Below, one piece after another: positions 34,538 through 42,556 of a stretch of 64,000 nt of DNA. The notes under the pieces were generated by a model that was not told the DNA's origin, made no database searches, and worked only from the letters and a program-made list of their open reading frames with translations. The DNA comes from Atopobiaceae bacterium. GTDB lineage: Bacteria > Actinomycetota > Coriobacteriia > Coriobacteriales > Atopobiaceae. How positions within the stretch are numbered: position 1 is the first letter of the stretch; every line of letters starts with the position of its first letter. The position numbers were made by a program, and so were the translations under genes. Location of the stretch: positions 1 to 64,000 of the forward strand of contig JAFWIE010000035.1 of the NCBI GenBank assembly GCA_017533825.1, written 5' to 3'.

Positions 34538-34583
34538 TTTCTAACAGGTACCAGTAGCAGAATAAACCGGTACCTGTTAGAAA
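34538..34583. promoter_or_regulatory. 15-bp perfect dyad operator upstream of marR-like gene
   Basis: Arms TTTCTAACAGGTACC (34538-34552) and GGTACCTGTTAGAAA (34569-34583) are exact reverse complements with a 16-bp spacer; each arm holds the palindrome GGTACC. It begins 17 bp upstream of the MarR gene start and fits a repressor site for autoregulation. Confidence 0.8.
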
Positions 34584-34640
34584 ACAAGCATGAAAATCCG
34601 GTGTGAAGAGGAGATGGAGGGCGATCCGATGCGATTTGCT

Positions 34641-34835
34641 TTAGCGGAGGTTGCGGAGTGCCTCGCGCAACTCGACACGGCCCTCGATGTAGTCCGCGAG
34701 CGCATGTTCGGGATCGACGCCGTGGAACACCGCACAGTTGCCGCACAGGTCGCAGTTCGAGATGCACACGAATCGCTCATGCACATAGGCGAGGCGCTCA
34801 TCAGCGGTGGAGGTCGTTATGCTGGGTGCTCTCAT
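34641..34835 (-). CDS. Small cysteine-cluster protein
   Basis: 64 residues. ISNCDLCGNC gives C24-x3-C28-x2-C31-x2-C34, a likely metal or cluster site. The rest is AVFHGVDPEHALADYIEGRVELREALRNLR, a well-formed amphipathic helix. CGGAG precedes the start at 34835; the upstream in-frame extension is repeat DNA. It lies upstream of the MarR gene on the same strand (119 bp gap) and shares the CxxxCxxC pattern with the tail of that regulator. I do not recognise a named family. Confidence 0.7.
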   Translation of the reverse strand: MRAPSITTSTADERLAYVHERFVCISNCDLCGNCAVFHGVDPEHALADYIEGRVELREALRNLR

Positions 34836-34960
34836 GTTGGCTCCGTTTTGGGCGGGGGCGGTCACTCTATGATAATAAAACATAGTGTAGCATCGCTCAC
34901 GGCGCTGGGTTACGAAGCGATGGTCTGCTAAATGAAAGCACTCCCAGAACGGCTGAGCGC

Positions 34961-35191
34961 CTAACGGAATTGGGGCTTGTGGCACGCCGAGGGGGGAGGT
35001 CCTAACGGAATTTGAGCTTGTGGCAGAGAGTCTAACAAAAACGGAGGTTGTGGCGTGCCGCAAGGTCACTTTTCGTTAGAGGCCGTGCCACAACCTCGAG
35101 ATCCGTTAGGCGCCGCGTCGCAGCCGTGCCACAACCTCGAGATCCGTTAGGCGCCGCGTCGCAGCCGTGCCACAACCTCGAGATCCGTTAG
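34961..35191. repeat. Phased array of the 24-bp bipartite motif (array 2)
   Basis: Forward units start at 34961, 35002 and 35032. Reverse units lie at 35056-35079, 35086-35109, 35127-35150 and 35168-35191. As in array 1, the two central units abut head to head (48 bp), the next unit on each side is 6 bp away and the next 17 bp away. Repeat distances are 41, 30, [48-bp centre], 30, 41, 41. The last two reverse units are identical, spacer included, suggesting recent duplication. It fills most of the gene-free stretch 34836-35326; the remainder shows nothing I can name. Confidence 0.9.
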
Positions 35192-35326
35192 GCGCCGCGT
35201 CGTGGTACCCGCGTCGGAGCGCCCGTGCGGCGGTCGACCCGCAGCTTATCCGAACCCGACGCACTTGCACGTGCCGATGGTTTCGATATGCTATCCGGAC
35301 GACAACCGCTAACTCGAGGAGGCTCC

Positions 35327-35956
35327 TTGGACCAGTTCCTTCTCTACCTGATTGCGATCAATGCAGTGACGTTCGTGGCGTTCGTCCTCGACTTCCTCTT
35401 GTGCATGTGGAAGCCCGGGCTCGAGGACGCCCCCGCTAATGCGCTCGTCATGGACGTCTTTCCAATCGCGGGCGGCGCGCTCGGGATGCTGCTGGCCCTC
35501 TTCGTGCTGACGGGACTCGGCCGTGGGCGCCGCATGAACAAGGACAACGTCGCGTGGTGGTTTCTCGCCATCGTCTGCCTCATCGCCTGGGGGCTCATCG
35601 CCTCTGTGAGGCTCGGCCTCGTGGGGATGAGCGTGAGCATCGATGGCCTCTTCTCGGGATGGAACCTCGACAAGCTCAAGGTGCTGGGCATCTACTTGGT
35701 CGTCGTCAACATCATCACCTTCACCGTGTTTGCCTTGGATAAGCGCGCGGCAACGAGGGAAGCCGTACGCTCCGGGCGCACCCCGGAGGCGCGCCTGCTT
35801 GGCCTTTGTCTTGCCGGCGGCTCCGTCGGCGGGATGCTCGCCATGCATGTCGTCCGCCACAAGACCAAGAAACGGTACTTCGTCTGGGGCCTGCCGTGCT
35901 TCGTCGTGTTGCACATCGCGGTAGTGCTGTACGCGCACATGGTGGGAATCATCTAG
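35327..35956 (+). CDS. Duplicated DUF1294 membrane protein
   Basis: 209 residues from a TTG start at 35327, chosen because GAGGAGG at 35316-35322 fits it; ATG at 35289 is the alternative. The C-terminal half is a clear DUF1294 domain (YLVVVNIITFTVFALDKRA, then LLGLCLAGGSVGGMLAMHVVRHKTKK, then FVWGLP). The N-terminal half repeats the layout: YLIAINAVTFVAFVLD, then a GG-x-GMLLALFV helix, then a Trp-containing last helix. It therefore looks like a tandem duplication with the N-terminal copy diverged and lacking the basic DKRA and HKTKK motifs. Integral membrane protein of unknown function. Confidence 0.8.
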   Translation: MDQFLLYLIAINAVTFVAFVLDFLLCMWKPGLEDAPANALVMDVFPIAGGALGMLLALFVLTGLGRGRRMNKDNVAWWFLAIVCLIAWGLIASVRLGLVGMSVSIDGLFSGWNLDKLKVLGIYLVVVNIITFTVFALDKRAATREAVRSGRTPEARLLGLCLAGGSVGGMLAMHVVRHKTKKRYFVWGLPCFVVLHIAVVLYAHMVGII

Positions 35957-36029
35957 TCCCGAGACGGTGTGGTCGGTAAGAGTTGGACGACGATACGCGA
36001 TAGGGGCAATAAGAGGCTGCGGATGAAGA

Positions 36030-36062
36030 AGGGGCGGCCCTCCACCGCGGAGGGCCGCCCCT
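36030..36062. terminator. Perfect 13-bp hairpin between convergent genes
   Basis: Arms 36030-36042 and 36050-36062 are exact complements around a 7-base loop. It lies between the ends of the DUF1294 gene and trpB2. There is no long T-run. Probably a bidirectional terminator. Confidence 0.6.
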
Positions 36063-36083
36063 AACGTTCTGGCGCTCTCGGTG

Positions 36084-37505
36084 CTAGGCGATGGGCAGGC
36101 CACCTGCCGCCTGGACGCCTGGTACGGCGGGGATGCTGGCGAATCCTGCCTCGAGCTCCTCGTCGGTGGGGACGTGGTCAACCATGCGACCCTCGTTGTA
36201 TGCCTCGTAGGCGGTCATGTCGAAGTAGCCAGTGCCCGTCAGGCCAAAGAGGATGACCTTCTCCTCGCCGGACTCGGCGCACTTCTTGGCCTCTTCCATG
36301 GCGACGAGAATGGCGTGGCTGCTCTCGGGTGCGGGAAGGATCGTTTCGAGCTTGGCGAACTGCTCGGCTGCGGCGAAGACGTCCGTCTGCTTGACGGCGA
36401 CGGCGTCCAGGAAGCCGTCATGCTTGAGTTGAGAGATTACCGGACTCATGCCGTGGTAGCGCAGGCCACCCGCATGGTCGGGGCTGGGAATGAAGCCGTT
36501 GCCCAGCGTGTACATCTTGCAGAGCGGGCAGGTCTGGCCGGTGTCAGCGAAGTCGTAGGCGAAGCGACCGCGCGTGAGCGAGGGGCAGCTGGCAGGCTCG
36601 ACGGCGATGAAGCGCGTGTCGGGCTTGACCCCGGTGAGTTTGTCGCGCATGAAGGGGGCGATGAGGCCACCCAGGTTGGAGCCGCCGCCTGCGCAGCCGA
36701 TAACCACATCAGGGTACTCGCCGAGCTCCTCGAGCGCCACGTAGGACTCCAAGCCGATGACGGACTGATGCAGCAGGACTTGGTTGAGCACCGAGCCCAG
36801 CTGGTAGCGGCCGCGGTTCTCGGGCACGTGCAGGGCACGCTCGACGGCCTCGCTAATGGCGGTTCCGAGCGATCCGGTGCGGTTCTCGGGGTTCTGGAGC
36901 ATCTTGCGACCGATTTCGGTGGTGTCGGAGGGGGAGGGCGTCACGTTGGCGCCGAAGGTCTGCATGACGGAGCGACGGAACGGCTTTTGCTCATAGCTCG
37001 CGCGCACCATGAAGACGTCGCAGTCCAGTCCGTAGTGTGCGGCCGCCTCGCTGAGCGCGGTGCCCCACTGGCCGGCGCCTGTCTCGGTGGTGATGGTGGT
37101 GAGCCCCTGCTCGTGCGCGTAGTACGCCTGCGCGAGCGCGGAGTTCAGCTTGTGGGAGCCACTCGTGTTGTTGCCCTCGAACTTGTAGTAGATCTTTGCG
37201 GGCGTTCCTAGCGCGCGCTCAAGGTTGTATGCGCGGCACAGCGGACTGGGGCGATATACCTTGTACATCTCGCGCACGCCCTCGGGAATGTCCACGTAGG
37301 CGGTGTCGTCGTCAAGTTCCTGCCGGCAGAGCTCCTCGGCAAAGACGGGCGTGATGTGGGCGACCTCGGCGGGCACGCCATTGGGCAGTAGCATGCGGCC
37401 GGGCTTCGTCGGCATGTCGGACCGGAGGTTATACCATTGCGTGGGAATCTGGCTCTCGTCGAGGTAGATGCGGTACGGGTCGTGCTTGGTTGTAGTCGTG
37501 GCCAT
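36084..37505 (-). CDS. trpB: Tryptophan synthase beta subunit, TrpB2 type
   Basis: 473 residues, longer than TrpB1 (~400) and typical of TrpB2. It condenses indole with serine. The PLP lysine is K119 in NNTSGSHKLNSA, and the phosphate-binding loop is CAGGGSNLGG. The TrpB2-specific N-terminus (YNLRSDMP...) and the PSPLCRAYNLERALG stretch are present. No trpA lies nearby, so it most likely salvages free indole or works with a distant TrpA. AAGGAGG precedes the start at 37505. The mRNA leader is a Trp-specific T-box with its own terminator, so expression should rise when uncharged tRNA-Trp accumulates. Confidence 0.92.
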   Translation of the reverse strand: MATTTTKHDPYRIYLDESQIPTQWYNLRSDMPTKPGRMLLPNGVPAEVAHITPVFAEELCRQELDDDTAYVDIPEGVREMYKVYRPSPLCRAYNLERALGTPAKIYYKFEGNNTSGSHKLNSALAQAYYAHEQGLTTITTETGAGQWGTALSEAAAHYGLDCDVFMVRASYEQKPFRRSVMQTFGANVTPSPSDTTEIGRKMLQNPENRTGSLGTAISEAVERALHVPENRGRYQLGSVLNQVLLHQSVIGLESYVALEELGEYPDVVIGCAGGGSNLGGLIAPFMRDKLTGVKPDTRFIAVEPASCPSLTRGRFAYDFADTGQTCPLCKMYTLGNGFIPSPDHAGGLRYHGMSPVISQLKHDGFLDAVAVKQTDVFAAAEQFAKLETILPAPESSHAILVAMEEAKKCAESGEEKVILFGLTGTGYFDMTAYEAYNEGRMVDHVPTDEELEAGFASIPAVPGVQAAGGLPIA

Positions 37506-37550
37506 GGTGGCCTCCTTCCGGCGCTGGGCGCCCGTGCGGAGGACAGACAC

Positions 37551-37591
37551 AAAAAGAGCCTGCCCTCGTCCGATATGACTCGAGGACAGGC
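37551..37591 (-). terminator. T-box terminator hairpin
   Basis: Minus-strand stem formed by 37581-37591 and 37558-37568 (10 of 11 pairs) followed by a run of five T (complement of 37551-37555). It is mutually exclusive with the T-box antiterminator. Confidence 0.88.
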
Positions 37592-37815
37592 GTGTGCCTG
37601 CGGTGCCACCTCGATTGGCGAGACAGTGCCTCGCCCGCTCTGTGGGGTCCAACAACCCCGTGCTCTGTAACGGGAGCTCCCGTCGCGACTTCCACGGCAT
37701 TGCCGCTTCTTCGCGCCCTCGGCGGGTCCATTATGCCTACCTGCTGCCGCTCGGATCTCAGCTGCCCGAACTCTCTGTATGAGCCTCAGTAGGTTTTACT
37801 TCCGCCTCATCGGTT
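37551..37815 (-). promoter_or_regulatory. T-box riboswitch, Trp specifier
   Basis: Read on the minus strand: an AGAGAG element and a GCTGAGA (AG-bulge) element of Stem I are followed by the specifier TGG (complement of 37728-37730) in ATAATGGACC. CCCGTTACAGAG and the T-box proper GAGGTGGCACCGC (37600-37612) follow. The TGGC bulge would pair with GCCA, the acceptor end expected of tRNA-Trp with discriminator G. A terminator hairpin with T-run comes next. It controls trpB2, whose start lies 46 bp downstream of the T-run. Confidence 0.93.
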
Positions 37816-37898
37816 TGGTGACTCATTGAGCTGGCATTCTATGCGCCGCGACCGTCGAGCGCCACCGCTAGAAACGAACTGGTAACGTGTGCTCGTCA

Positions 37899-37933
37899 GG
37901 GGTCCACTGGGTAGGGTAGCCCCCGCATGGACC
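37899..37933. repeat. GGTCCACTGGGGG hairpin, copy 4 (degenerate)
   Basis: GGGGTCCACTGGGTAGGG faces CCCCCGCATGGACCTC with several mismatches. CACTGGGTAG can instead pair with CTACCCAGTG about 40 bp downstream (37946-37955). It lies between divergent genes, trpB2 with its leader and pyrG. In 37816-38058 I see only this repeat and a possible pyrG -10 TACAAT at 38013-38018. Confidence 0.55.
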
Positions 37934-38058
37934 TCTAGAGAGCAGTCTACCCAGTGAGTCCTGGTGGCGCATTCCGATACCAGCCTGTAACGCGCGCGTC
38001 ACGCATGCGCGCTACAATGAAGCCCCGTAGAGAACGGCATCGTCTGCGGGAGGCAATC

Positions 38059-39744
38059 ATGGCTACAAGGCATGTGTTCGTGACGGGTGGCGTCGTCTCG
38101 GCGCTGGGCAAGGGCATCACGGCGGCGTCGCTCGGCCGGCTGCTCAAGGCGCGGGGCTACAAGGTCGCCATGCAGAAGGCGGACCCCTATCTTAACGTTG
38201 ATCCCGGTACCATGAGTCCCTTCCAGCACGGGGAGGTCTTCGTCACCGAGGATGGCAAGGAGACCGACCTCGACCTCGGCCATTACGAGCGCTTCATCAA
38301 CGAGAACCTCAGCGAGGACTCCAACTTCACTTCGGGACTCGTCTACCAGGACCTCATCGAGCGCGAACGGCGCGGCGACTTCCTCGGTGGGACGGTGCAG
38401 GTCATTCCGCACGTCACAAACGAGATTAAGGACCGCTTTCGTCGCATCGAGCAAACGAGCGGTGCAGACGTGGTCATCACCGAGCTGGGCGGCACCATCG
38501 GCGACATCGAGGGACAGCCCTTCGTGGAGGCCGTGCGACAGTTCCGCAAGGAGAAGGCTCCTCACGAGACGTGCCTCATCCACGTGAGCCTGGTGCCCTA
38601 CATTGCGGCGGCGCACGAGATAAAGACCAAGCCCACCCAGCACTCCGTCAAGGAACTGCGCTCGATGGGTCTCGTGCCGGACTTCATCGTCTGTCGCTCC
38701 GACCACGAGGTCGAGCGCGACGTACGCGACAAGATCGCGAGTTTCTGCGACGTCGAGCCGGACTGCGTCTTCGAGAACTCTGACTGTCCCTCCATCTATG
38801 ATGTTCCGCGGCACCTGGCAGACCAAGGCTTCGACACCAAGGTGTGCCAGAAGCTCGGCCTCGATCAACGCGAGAGCGACATGAGCAGCTGGTATTCGTT
38901 CACGGGGGCGCTGCACGAGGCGGAGACGCTACGGGACATCACGCGCATCAAGGTGGTGGGGAAGTACACCCAGCTGCCCGACGCGTACCTATCGGTTATC
39001 GAGGCGCTCAACCATTCCGGCGTGTACTACGGTCGTCACGTGGAAATCGAGCTCGTCGACGGTGAGGCGCTCGACGCGGAGCACGTGGAGAGCGTGCTGC
39101 GTGAGGCGGACGGCATCCTGGTGCCAGGTGGGTTCGGCCTGCGCGGCATAGAGGGAAAGATCCTCTCTGTGCAGTGGGCCCGTGAGCACAAGGTCCCCTA
39201 CCTGGGCGTGTGCCTTGGCCTGCAGGTCGCGGTGTGCGAATTCGCCCGCCACGTGTGTGGCATGGAGGGTGCAAACTCGGCCGAGTTCGATGCGGAGTCC
39301 CCATTTCCCGTCATCGACCTCATGCCTGAGCAGCAAGGCGTCGACGAAAAGGGCGCAACCATGCGCTTGGGCGCATATCCCTGCGTTTTGCGGGAGGGGA
39401 CGCTGGCCCGCGAAGCCTACGGTTGCGAGCTGGTCGACGAGCGGCACCGACACCGCTACGAGGTGAACAACGACTTCAGGGGACGGCTCGAGGAAGCGGG
39501 CCTCGTGGTCTCGGGCACGAGCCCTGACGGCATGCTCGTGGAGATGATAGAGCTTGCAGAGGACGTCCATCCGTGGTTCGTCGCGTGCCAGGCACATCCG
39601 GAGTTCAAGAGTCGTCCCAACGCACCGGCACCTCTCTTCCGAGAGTTCGTACGTGCCTCCATCGCGCGGCATGAGGGTGTGGACCGCCACGACCTGCATG
39701 TGGTGGGCGTGCCTGTCATTCCGGATCATCCGGCGGCGTCCTGA
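38059..39744 (+). CDS. pyrG: CTP synthase
   Basis: 561 residues, the normal length of this UTP-to-CTP amidotransferase. The synthetase domain starts RHVFVTGGVVSALGKGITAASLGRLL (the P-loop) with KADPYLNVDPGTMSPFQHGEVFV. The class-I glutamine amidotransferase domain has the nucleophile Cys385 in LGVCLGLQ, with the His/Glu pair near the C-terminus in CQAHPEFKSRP. GGGAGG precedes the ATG at 38059. xerD starts 10 bp after its stop, so the two are probably cotranscribed. Confidence 0.97.
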   Translation: MATRHVFVTGGVVSALGKGITAASLGRLLKARGYKVAMQKADPYLNVDPGTMSPFQHGEVFVTEDGKETDLDLGHYERFINENLSEDSNFTSGLVYQDLIERERRGDFLGGTVQVIPHVTNEIKDRFRRIEQTSGADVVITELGGTIGDIEGQPFVEAVRQFRKEKAPHETCLIHVSLVPYIAAAHEIKTKPTQHSVKELRSMGLVPDFIVCRSDHEVERDVRDKIASFCDVEPDCVFENSDCPSIYDVPRHLADQGFDTKVCQKLGLDQRESDMSSWYSFTGALHEAETLRDITRIKVVGKYTQLPDAYLSVIEALNHSGVYYGRHVEIELVDGEALDAEHVESVLREADGILVPGGFGLRGIEGKILSVQWAREHKVPYLGVCLGLQVAVCEFARHVCGMEGANSAEFDAESPFPVIDLMPEQQGVDEKGATMRLGAYPCVLREGTLAREAYGCELVDERHRHRYEVNNDFRGRLEEAGLVVSGTSPDGMLVEMIELAEDVHPWFVACQAHPEFKSRPNAPAPLFREFVRASIARHEGVDRHDLHVVGVPVIPDHPAAS

Positions 39745-39754
39745 CGGGGGCCAC

Positions 39755-40654
39755 ATGGACTTGCGCCTAGCTCGCGAGGAGTATCTCGCGTATCTCGTTG
39801 CCGAGCGGGGGAGTTCCCCCCACACGATTGAGGCGTACGGACGCGACATCGAGCGCTACGCGCGCTTCCTGGAGGGGTGTGACAAGCACGACGTCGACGA
39901 CGTGACCACGCAGGACGTCGAGGGCTTCGTGGCGCTGCTCTTCTCGCTTGACTACGCCTCCTCTTCGACGGATCGGGCGCTCATGGCCGTGCGGAGCTTT
40001 CATCGGTTCTTGGCGGGCGAGGGCCTTGCGCGGAGTAATCCCGCGCGCGAGGTGGCGGCTCCTAAGCTGGAGTCTCACTTGCCCGACGTCTTGAGCATCG
40101 CGCAGGCGCAGGCGCTGCTCGATCAGCCGTTCCCCCAGACAGCGACGGGGCGGCGCGACCGGGCGATACTGGAGGTGCTGTATGGGTGCGGCCTGCGCGT
40201 CTCGGAACTCTGTGGACTCGACCAGCGGGAGGCAATGCTGCCCGACGAGCTGCTCCTTGTGCTGGGCAAGGGCTCGAAGGAGCGTGTGGTGCCCATCTCG
40301 GGTACGGCACTGCAGGCGCTGACGGAGTATCTTGACGTGGCTCGACCACAGCTCCACCGAATGGCGCGTCCCACCGACGCCGTCTTCCTCAACGTGCGAG
40401 GCGGGCGGCTCAGCAGACAGTCGGTACACGCCATCTGCGAGAAGTACGGCAGGGTGGCGGGCATACGCGGCCTCCATCCCCACACGTTACGACACAGCTT
40501 CGCGACGCACCTCGTCGAGGGCGGCGCGGACCTGCGCGTGGTGCAGGAGCTTCTCGGGCATGCGAGCATCGCCACCACGCAGATATACTCCCATGTGGAT
40601 CGCACCCACATCCGCTTCGAGTACCTGACGGCGCATCCGCGCGCCACCCGCTGA
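39755..40654 (+). CDS. xerD: Tyrosine recombinase XerD
   Basis: 299 residues, the usual XerC/D size. The N-terminal SAM-like domain contains AYLVAERGSSPHTIEAYGRDI. The catalytic residues are all visible: Arg in CGLRVSEL, Lys in GKGSKERVVP, HTLRH, LGHASIATTQIYSH with His and the nucleophile Tyr. Together with XerC it resolves chromosome dimers at dif. Placement next to pyrG and before the division cluster fits a housekeeping role, not phage integration. No dif-like 28-mer is seen nearby. Confidence 0.92.
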   Translation: MDLRLAREEYLAYLVAERGSSPHTIEAYGRDIERYARFLEGCDKHDVDDVTTQDVEGFVALLFSLDYASSSTDRALMAVRSFHRFLAGEGLARSNPAREVAAPKLESHLPDVLSIAQAQALLDQPFPQTATGRRDRAILEVLYGCGLRVSELCGLDQREAMLPDELLLVLGKGSKERVVPISGTALQALTEYLDVARPQLHRMARPTDAVFLNVRGGRLSRQSVHAICEKYGRVAGIRGLHPHTLRHSFATHLVEGGADLRVVQELLGHASIATTQIYSHVDRTHIRFEYLTAHPRATR

Positions 40655-40696
40655 GGCTTCCGCCCGGGGAACTGATGGGGTAGCTCCCCGACTGGT

Positions 40697-40731
40697 GGGT
40701 CCACTGTGGGGCTACCCCCCAGTGGACCCCC
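40697..40731. repeat. GGTCCACTGGGGG hairpin, copy 5
   Basis: GTGGGTCCACTG (40697-40707 region) pairs with CAGTGGACCC through a GGGG/CCCC core with one bulged T. It lies between xerD and mraZ, transcribed in the same direction, where it may end the pyrG-xerD transcript. Confidence 0.75.
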
Positions 40732-40863
40732 CGATGAATGCGGGACAATCCACAATTCCTCCACAATTTGTTCTTTTTGTCCAGATTGCATTTAGCTGCA
40801 TGCTTGTGCGCCTAAGTCATGTTCCTACACAACATCTTGGGTTCTTTCCGTTCGATTGCGAGG

Positions 40864-40921
40864 TGGGGCCAAAAAACTAATTTGGGGGGAAGGTGGGAGT
40901 AAGTGTGGCAAGGTGTATTAT
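40864..40921 (+). promoter_or_regulatory. Possible mraZ promoter with MraZ-box-like repeats
   Basis: The leader 40732-41044 is AT-richer than the genes around it. TGGGG at 40864 and 40883 and TGGGA at 40894 resemble the TGGGN repeats bound by MraZ, and TATTAT at 40916-40921 could be the -10. Spacing is not the canonical 10 bp, so this is tentative. Confidence 0.35.
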
Positions 40922-41044
40922 GTACCCACGCATTCGAGGGAGGAAGACGCCCTCGTGAGGAAGGCCGAGCACCACACACGAAGCAAAAACGCACCAACTC
41001 ACAGCCTGGGCTTTCCGCGTGAGACGCAAGAAGGGATGTGAGGC

Positions 41045-41488
41045 ATGTACCTGACCGGATCCAAGCAGTTCAACTTGGATGCCAAGGGACGCCTCACCCT
41101 GCCCGCGACGTACCGCAAGGAGTTCGACGGGCAGGTCATTCTCATCCCCCTGCAGGATGCGCTCTACGGGTTCACTCCCGACGGCTTCGGCCAATGGGTG
41201 CAGAGCTTCTTCGAGAAGGACGGGAAGAAGTTCGAGCCCAGCAACCGTCGTCAGGTCGCCCTGAGGCGCAAGCTCACGAGCAGCGCCGTGACGGTGGACA
41301 TCGATTCTGCCGGGCGCATCGCGCTCGGACGAGTGGATGCCGCGAAGCGCGAGAAGCTTGGCCTCGAGCGCGAAGTGACGGTGGTGGGCGTGGTTGACCA
41401 CTTCGAGGTGTGGAACACCGAGAGGTGGACGGTCATGAACGAAGCGCTTGACGACGACCTCGACGCGCTCATGTATGGCGAGGACTAG
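41045..41488 (+). CDS. mraZ: Transcriptional regulator MraZ
   Basis: 147 residues with the two AbrB-like SpoVT halves of MraZ: FNLDAKGRLTLPATYRKEF at ~9-27 and the second DxxGR motif VDIDSAGRIALGR at ~80. It is the first gene of the division and cell-wall cluster and in other bacteria represses that cluster by binding repeats in its own promoter. Its stop is 3 bp before the GTG start of rsmH, so translation is coupled. Confidence 0.95.
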   Translation: MYLTGSKQFNLDAKGRLTLPATYRKEFDGQVILIPLQDALYGFTPDGFGQWVQSFFEKDGKKFEPSNRRQVALRRKLTSSAVTVDIDSAGRIALGRVDAAKREKLGLEREVTVVGVVDHFEVWNTERWTVMNEALDDDLDALMYGED

Positions 41489-41491
41489 GGA

Positions 41492-42466
41492 GTGGGTGCC
41501 TTGACAAGCGAATATCGGCATGTACCTGTCATGCTCGAGGAGGTCGTGCGCTCGTTGGCTCCCGCACCGGGCGAAGTCGTGTGTGATTGCACGCTCGGAG
41601 GTGCCGGCCACAGCGTCGCACTGGCGCGCAAGGTCGCACCAGACGGGCTCTCCATTGGGATCGACCAGGACGACATGGCGCTCGAGGCGGCTGCGGCGCG
41701 GTTCGCCCGTGAGGCACCGGAAGCACGCACGTGCCTGCTCAAGGGAAACTTCGCCGACTTGGATGACCTGCTCATCGAGGCGGAGGTTCCAGGCGTTGAC
41801 TGCTTCCTCTTCGACCTTGGCGTCTCGAGCCCTCAGCTCGACATCCCCCAGCGGGGCTTCTCGTACCACGAGGATGCCCCCTTAGACATGCGCATGGACC
41901 CGGGCAACAACACCCTAACTGCATCTGAGGTCGTGAACACTTATAACGAAGCAGACCTCGCCCGGATTCTGCGAACCTATGGGGACGAGCGCCACGCGTC
42001 GCGCATCGCGCGAGCGATCGTGCGAGAGCGCAAGGTAGCGCCTCTTGAGTCATGTGCGCAGCTCGCGGAGGTCGTTCGTGATGCCATACCGGCACGCGAC
42101 CGCCGCCACGGCAGACACCCGGCGCGCAAGGCGTTCCAGGCCATCCGCATCGAGGTGAACGGGGAGCTCGATGCCTTGGAGCGCGGGCTGGAAGCGGCGA
42201 TTCGTTGGGCGAATCCGGGTGGTAGGATCTGCGTCATCAGCTACCACTCGCTCGAGGACCGCATCGTCAAGCGCATGTTTGGCGAGATGAGCAAGGGTTG
42301 CGTCTGTCCGCCGGAGTTTCCGGTGTGCGTATGCGGGCACGTGCCGATAGTCACGGTCGAGACCAAGCGGGCGCTGCAGGCGTCCGAAGACGAGGTGCGT
42401 GAGAACCCGCGCGCACGGAGTGCCCTCATGAGGGTTGCGAGGAGGCTCGACACCTCCGGTGCATAA
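41492..42466 (+). CDS. rsmH: 16S rRNA (cytosine1402-N4)-methyltransferase
   Basis: 324 residues. YRHVPVMLEEVV at the N-terminus, the SAM motif CDCTLGGAGHS, FDLGVSSPQLD, and the C-terminal ISYHSLEDRIVKR all identify RsmH (MraW). The start is either GTG 41492 or TTG 41501; both have a usable upstream GGAG-type site (GAGGA for the first, GGGAG for the second), and the conserved region begins a few residues after either. Confidence 0.95.
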   Translation: MGALTSEYRHVPVMLEEVVRSLAPAPGEVVCDCTLGGAGHSVALARKVAPDGLSIGIDQDDMALEAAAARFAREAPEARTCLLKGNFADLDDLLIEAEVPGVDCFLFDLGVSSPQLDIPQRGFSYHEDAPLDMRMDPGNNTLTASEVVNTYNEADLARILRTYGDERHASRIARAIVRERKVAPLESCAQLAEVVRDAIPARDRRHGRHPARKAFQAIRIEVNGELDALERGLEAAIRWANPGGRICVISYHSLEDRIVKRMFGEMSKGCVCPPEFPVCVCGHVPIVTVETKRALQASEDEVRENPRARSALMRVARRLDTSGA

Positions 42467-42556
42467 CGGACACACGATGCGGCGCCTCGGCGCCGCTGCT
42501 ACTAAACGAACCACGAACGACGTGTGCTGTCGCAAGTCAAGGAGGGACGCAGCAAC

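Noticed and set aside
39755-40654. Phage or island integrase
   Set aside because: Length, motifs and position beside pyrG fit the housekeeping XerD, with no attachment repeats or phage genes nearby.
40864-40921. Canonical MraZ-box promoter
   Set aside because: TGGGN-like repeats exist but are 19 and 11 bp apart, not 10, so I kept it only as a low-confidence regulatory site.
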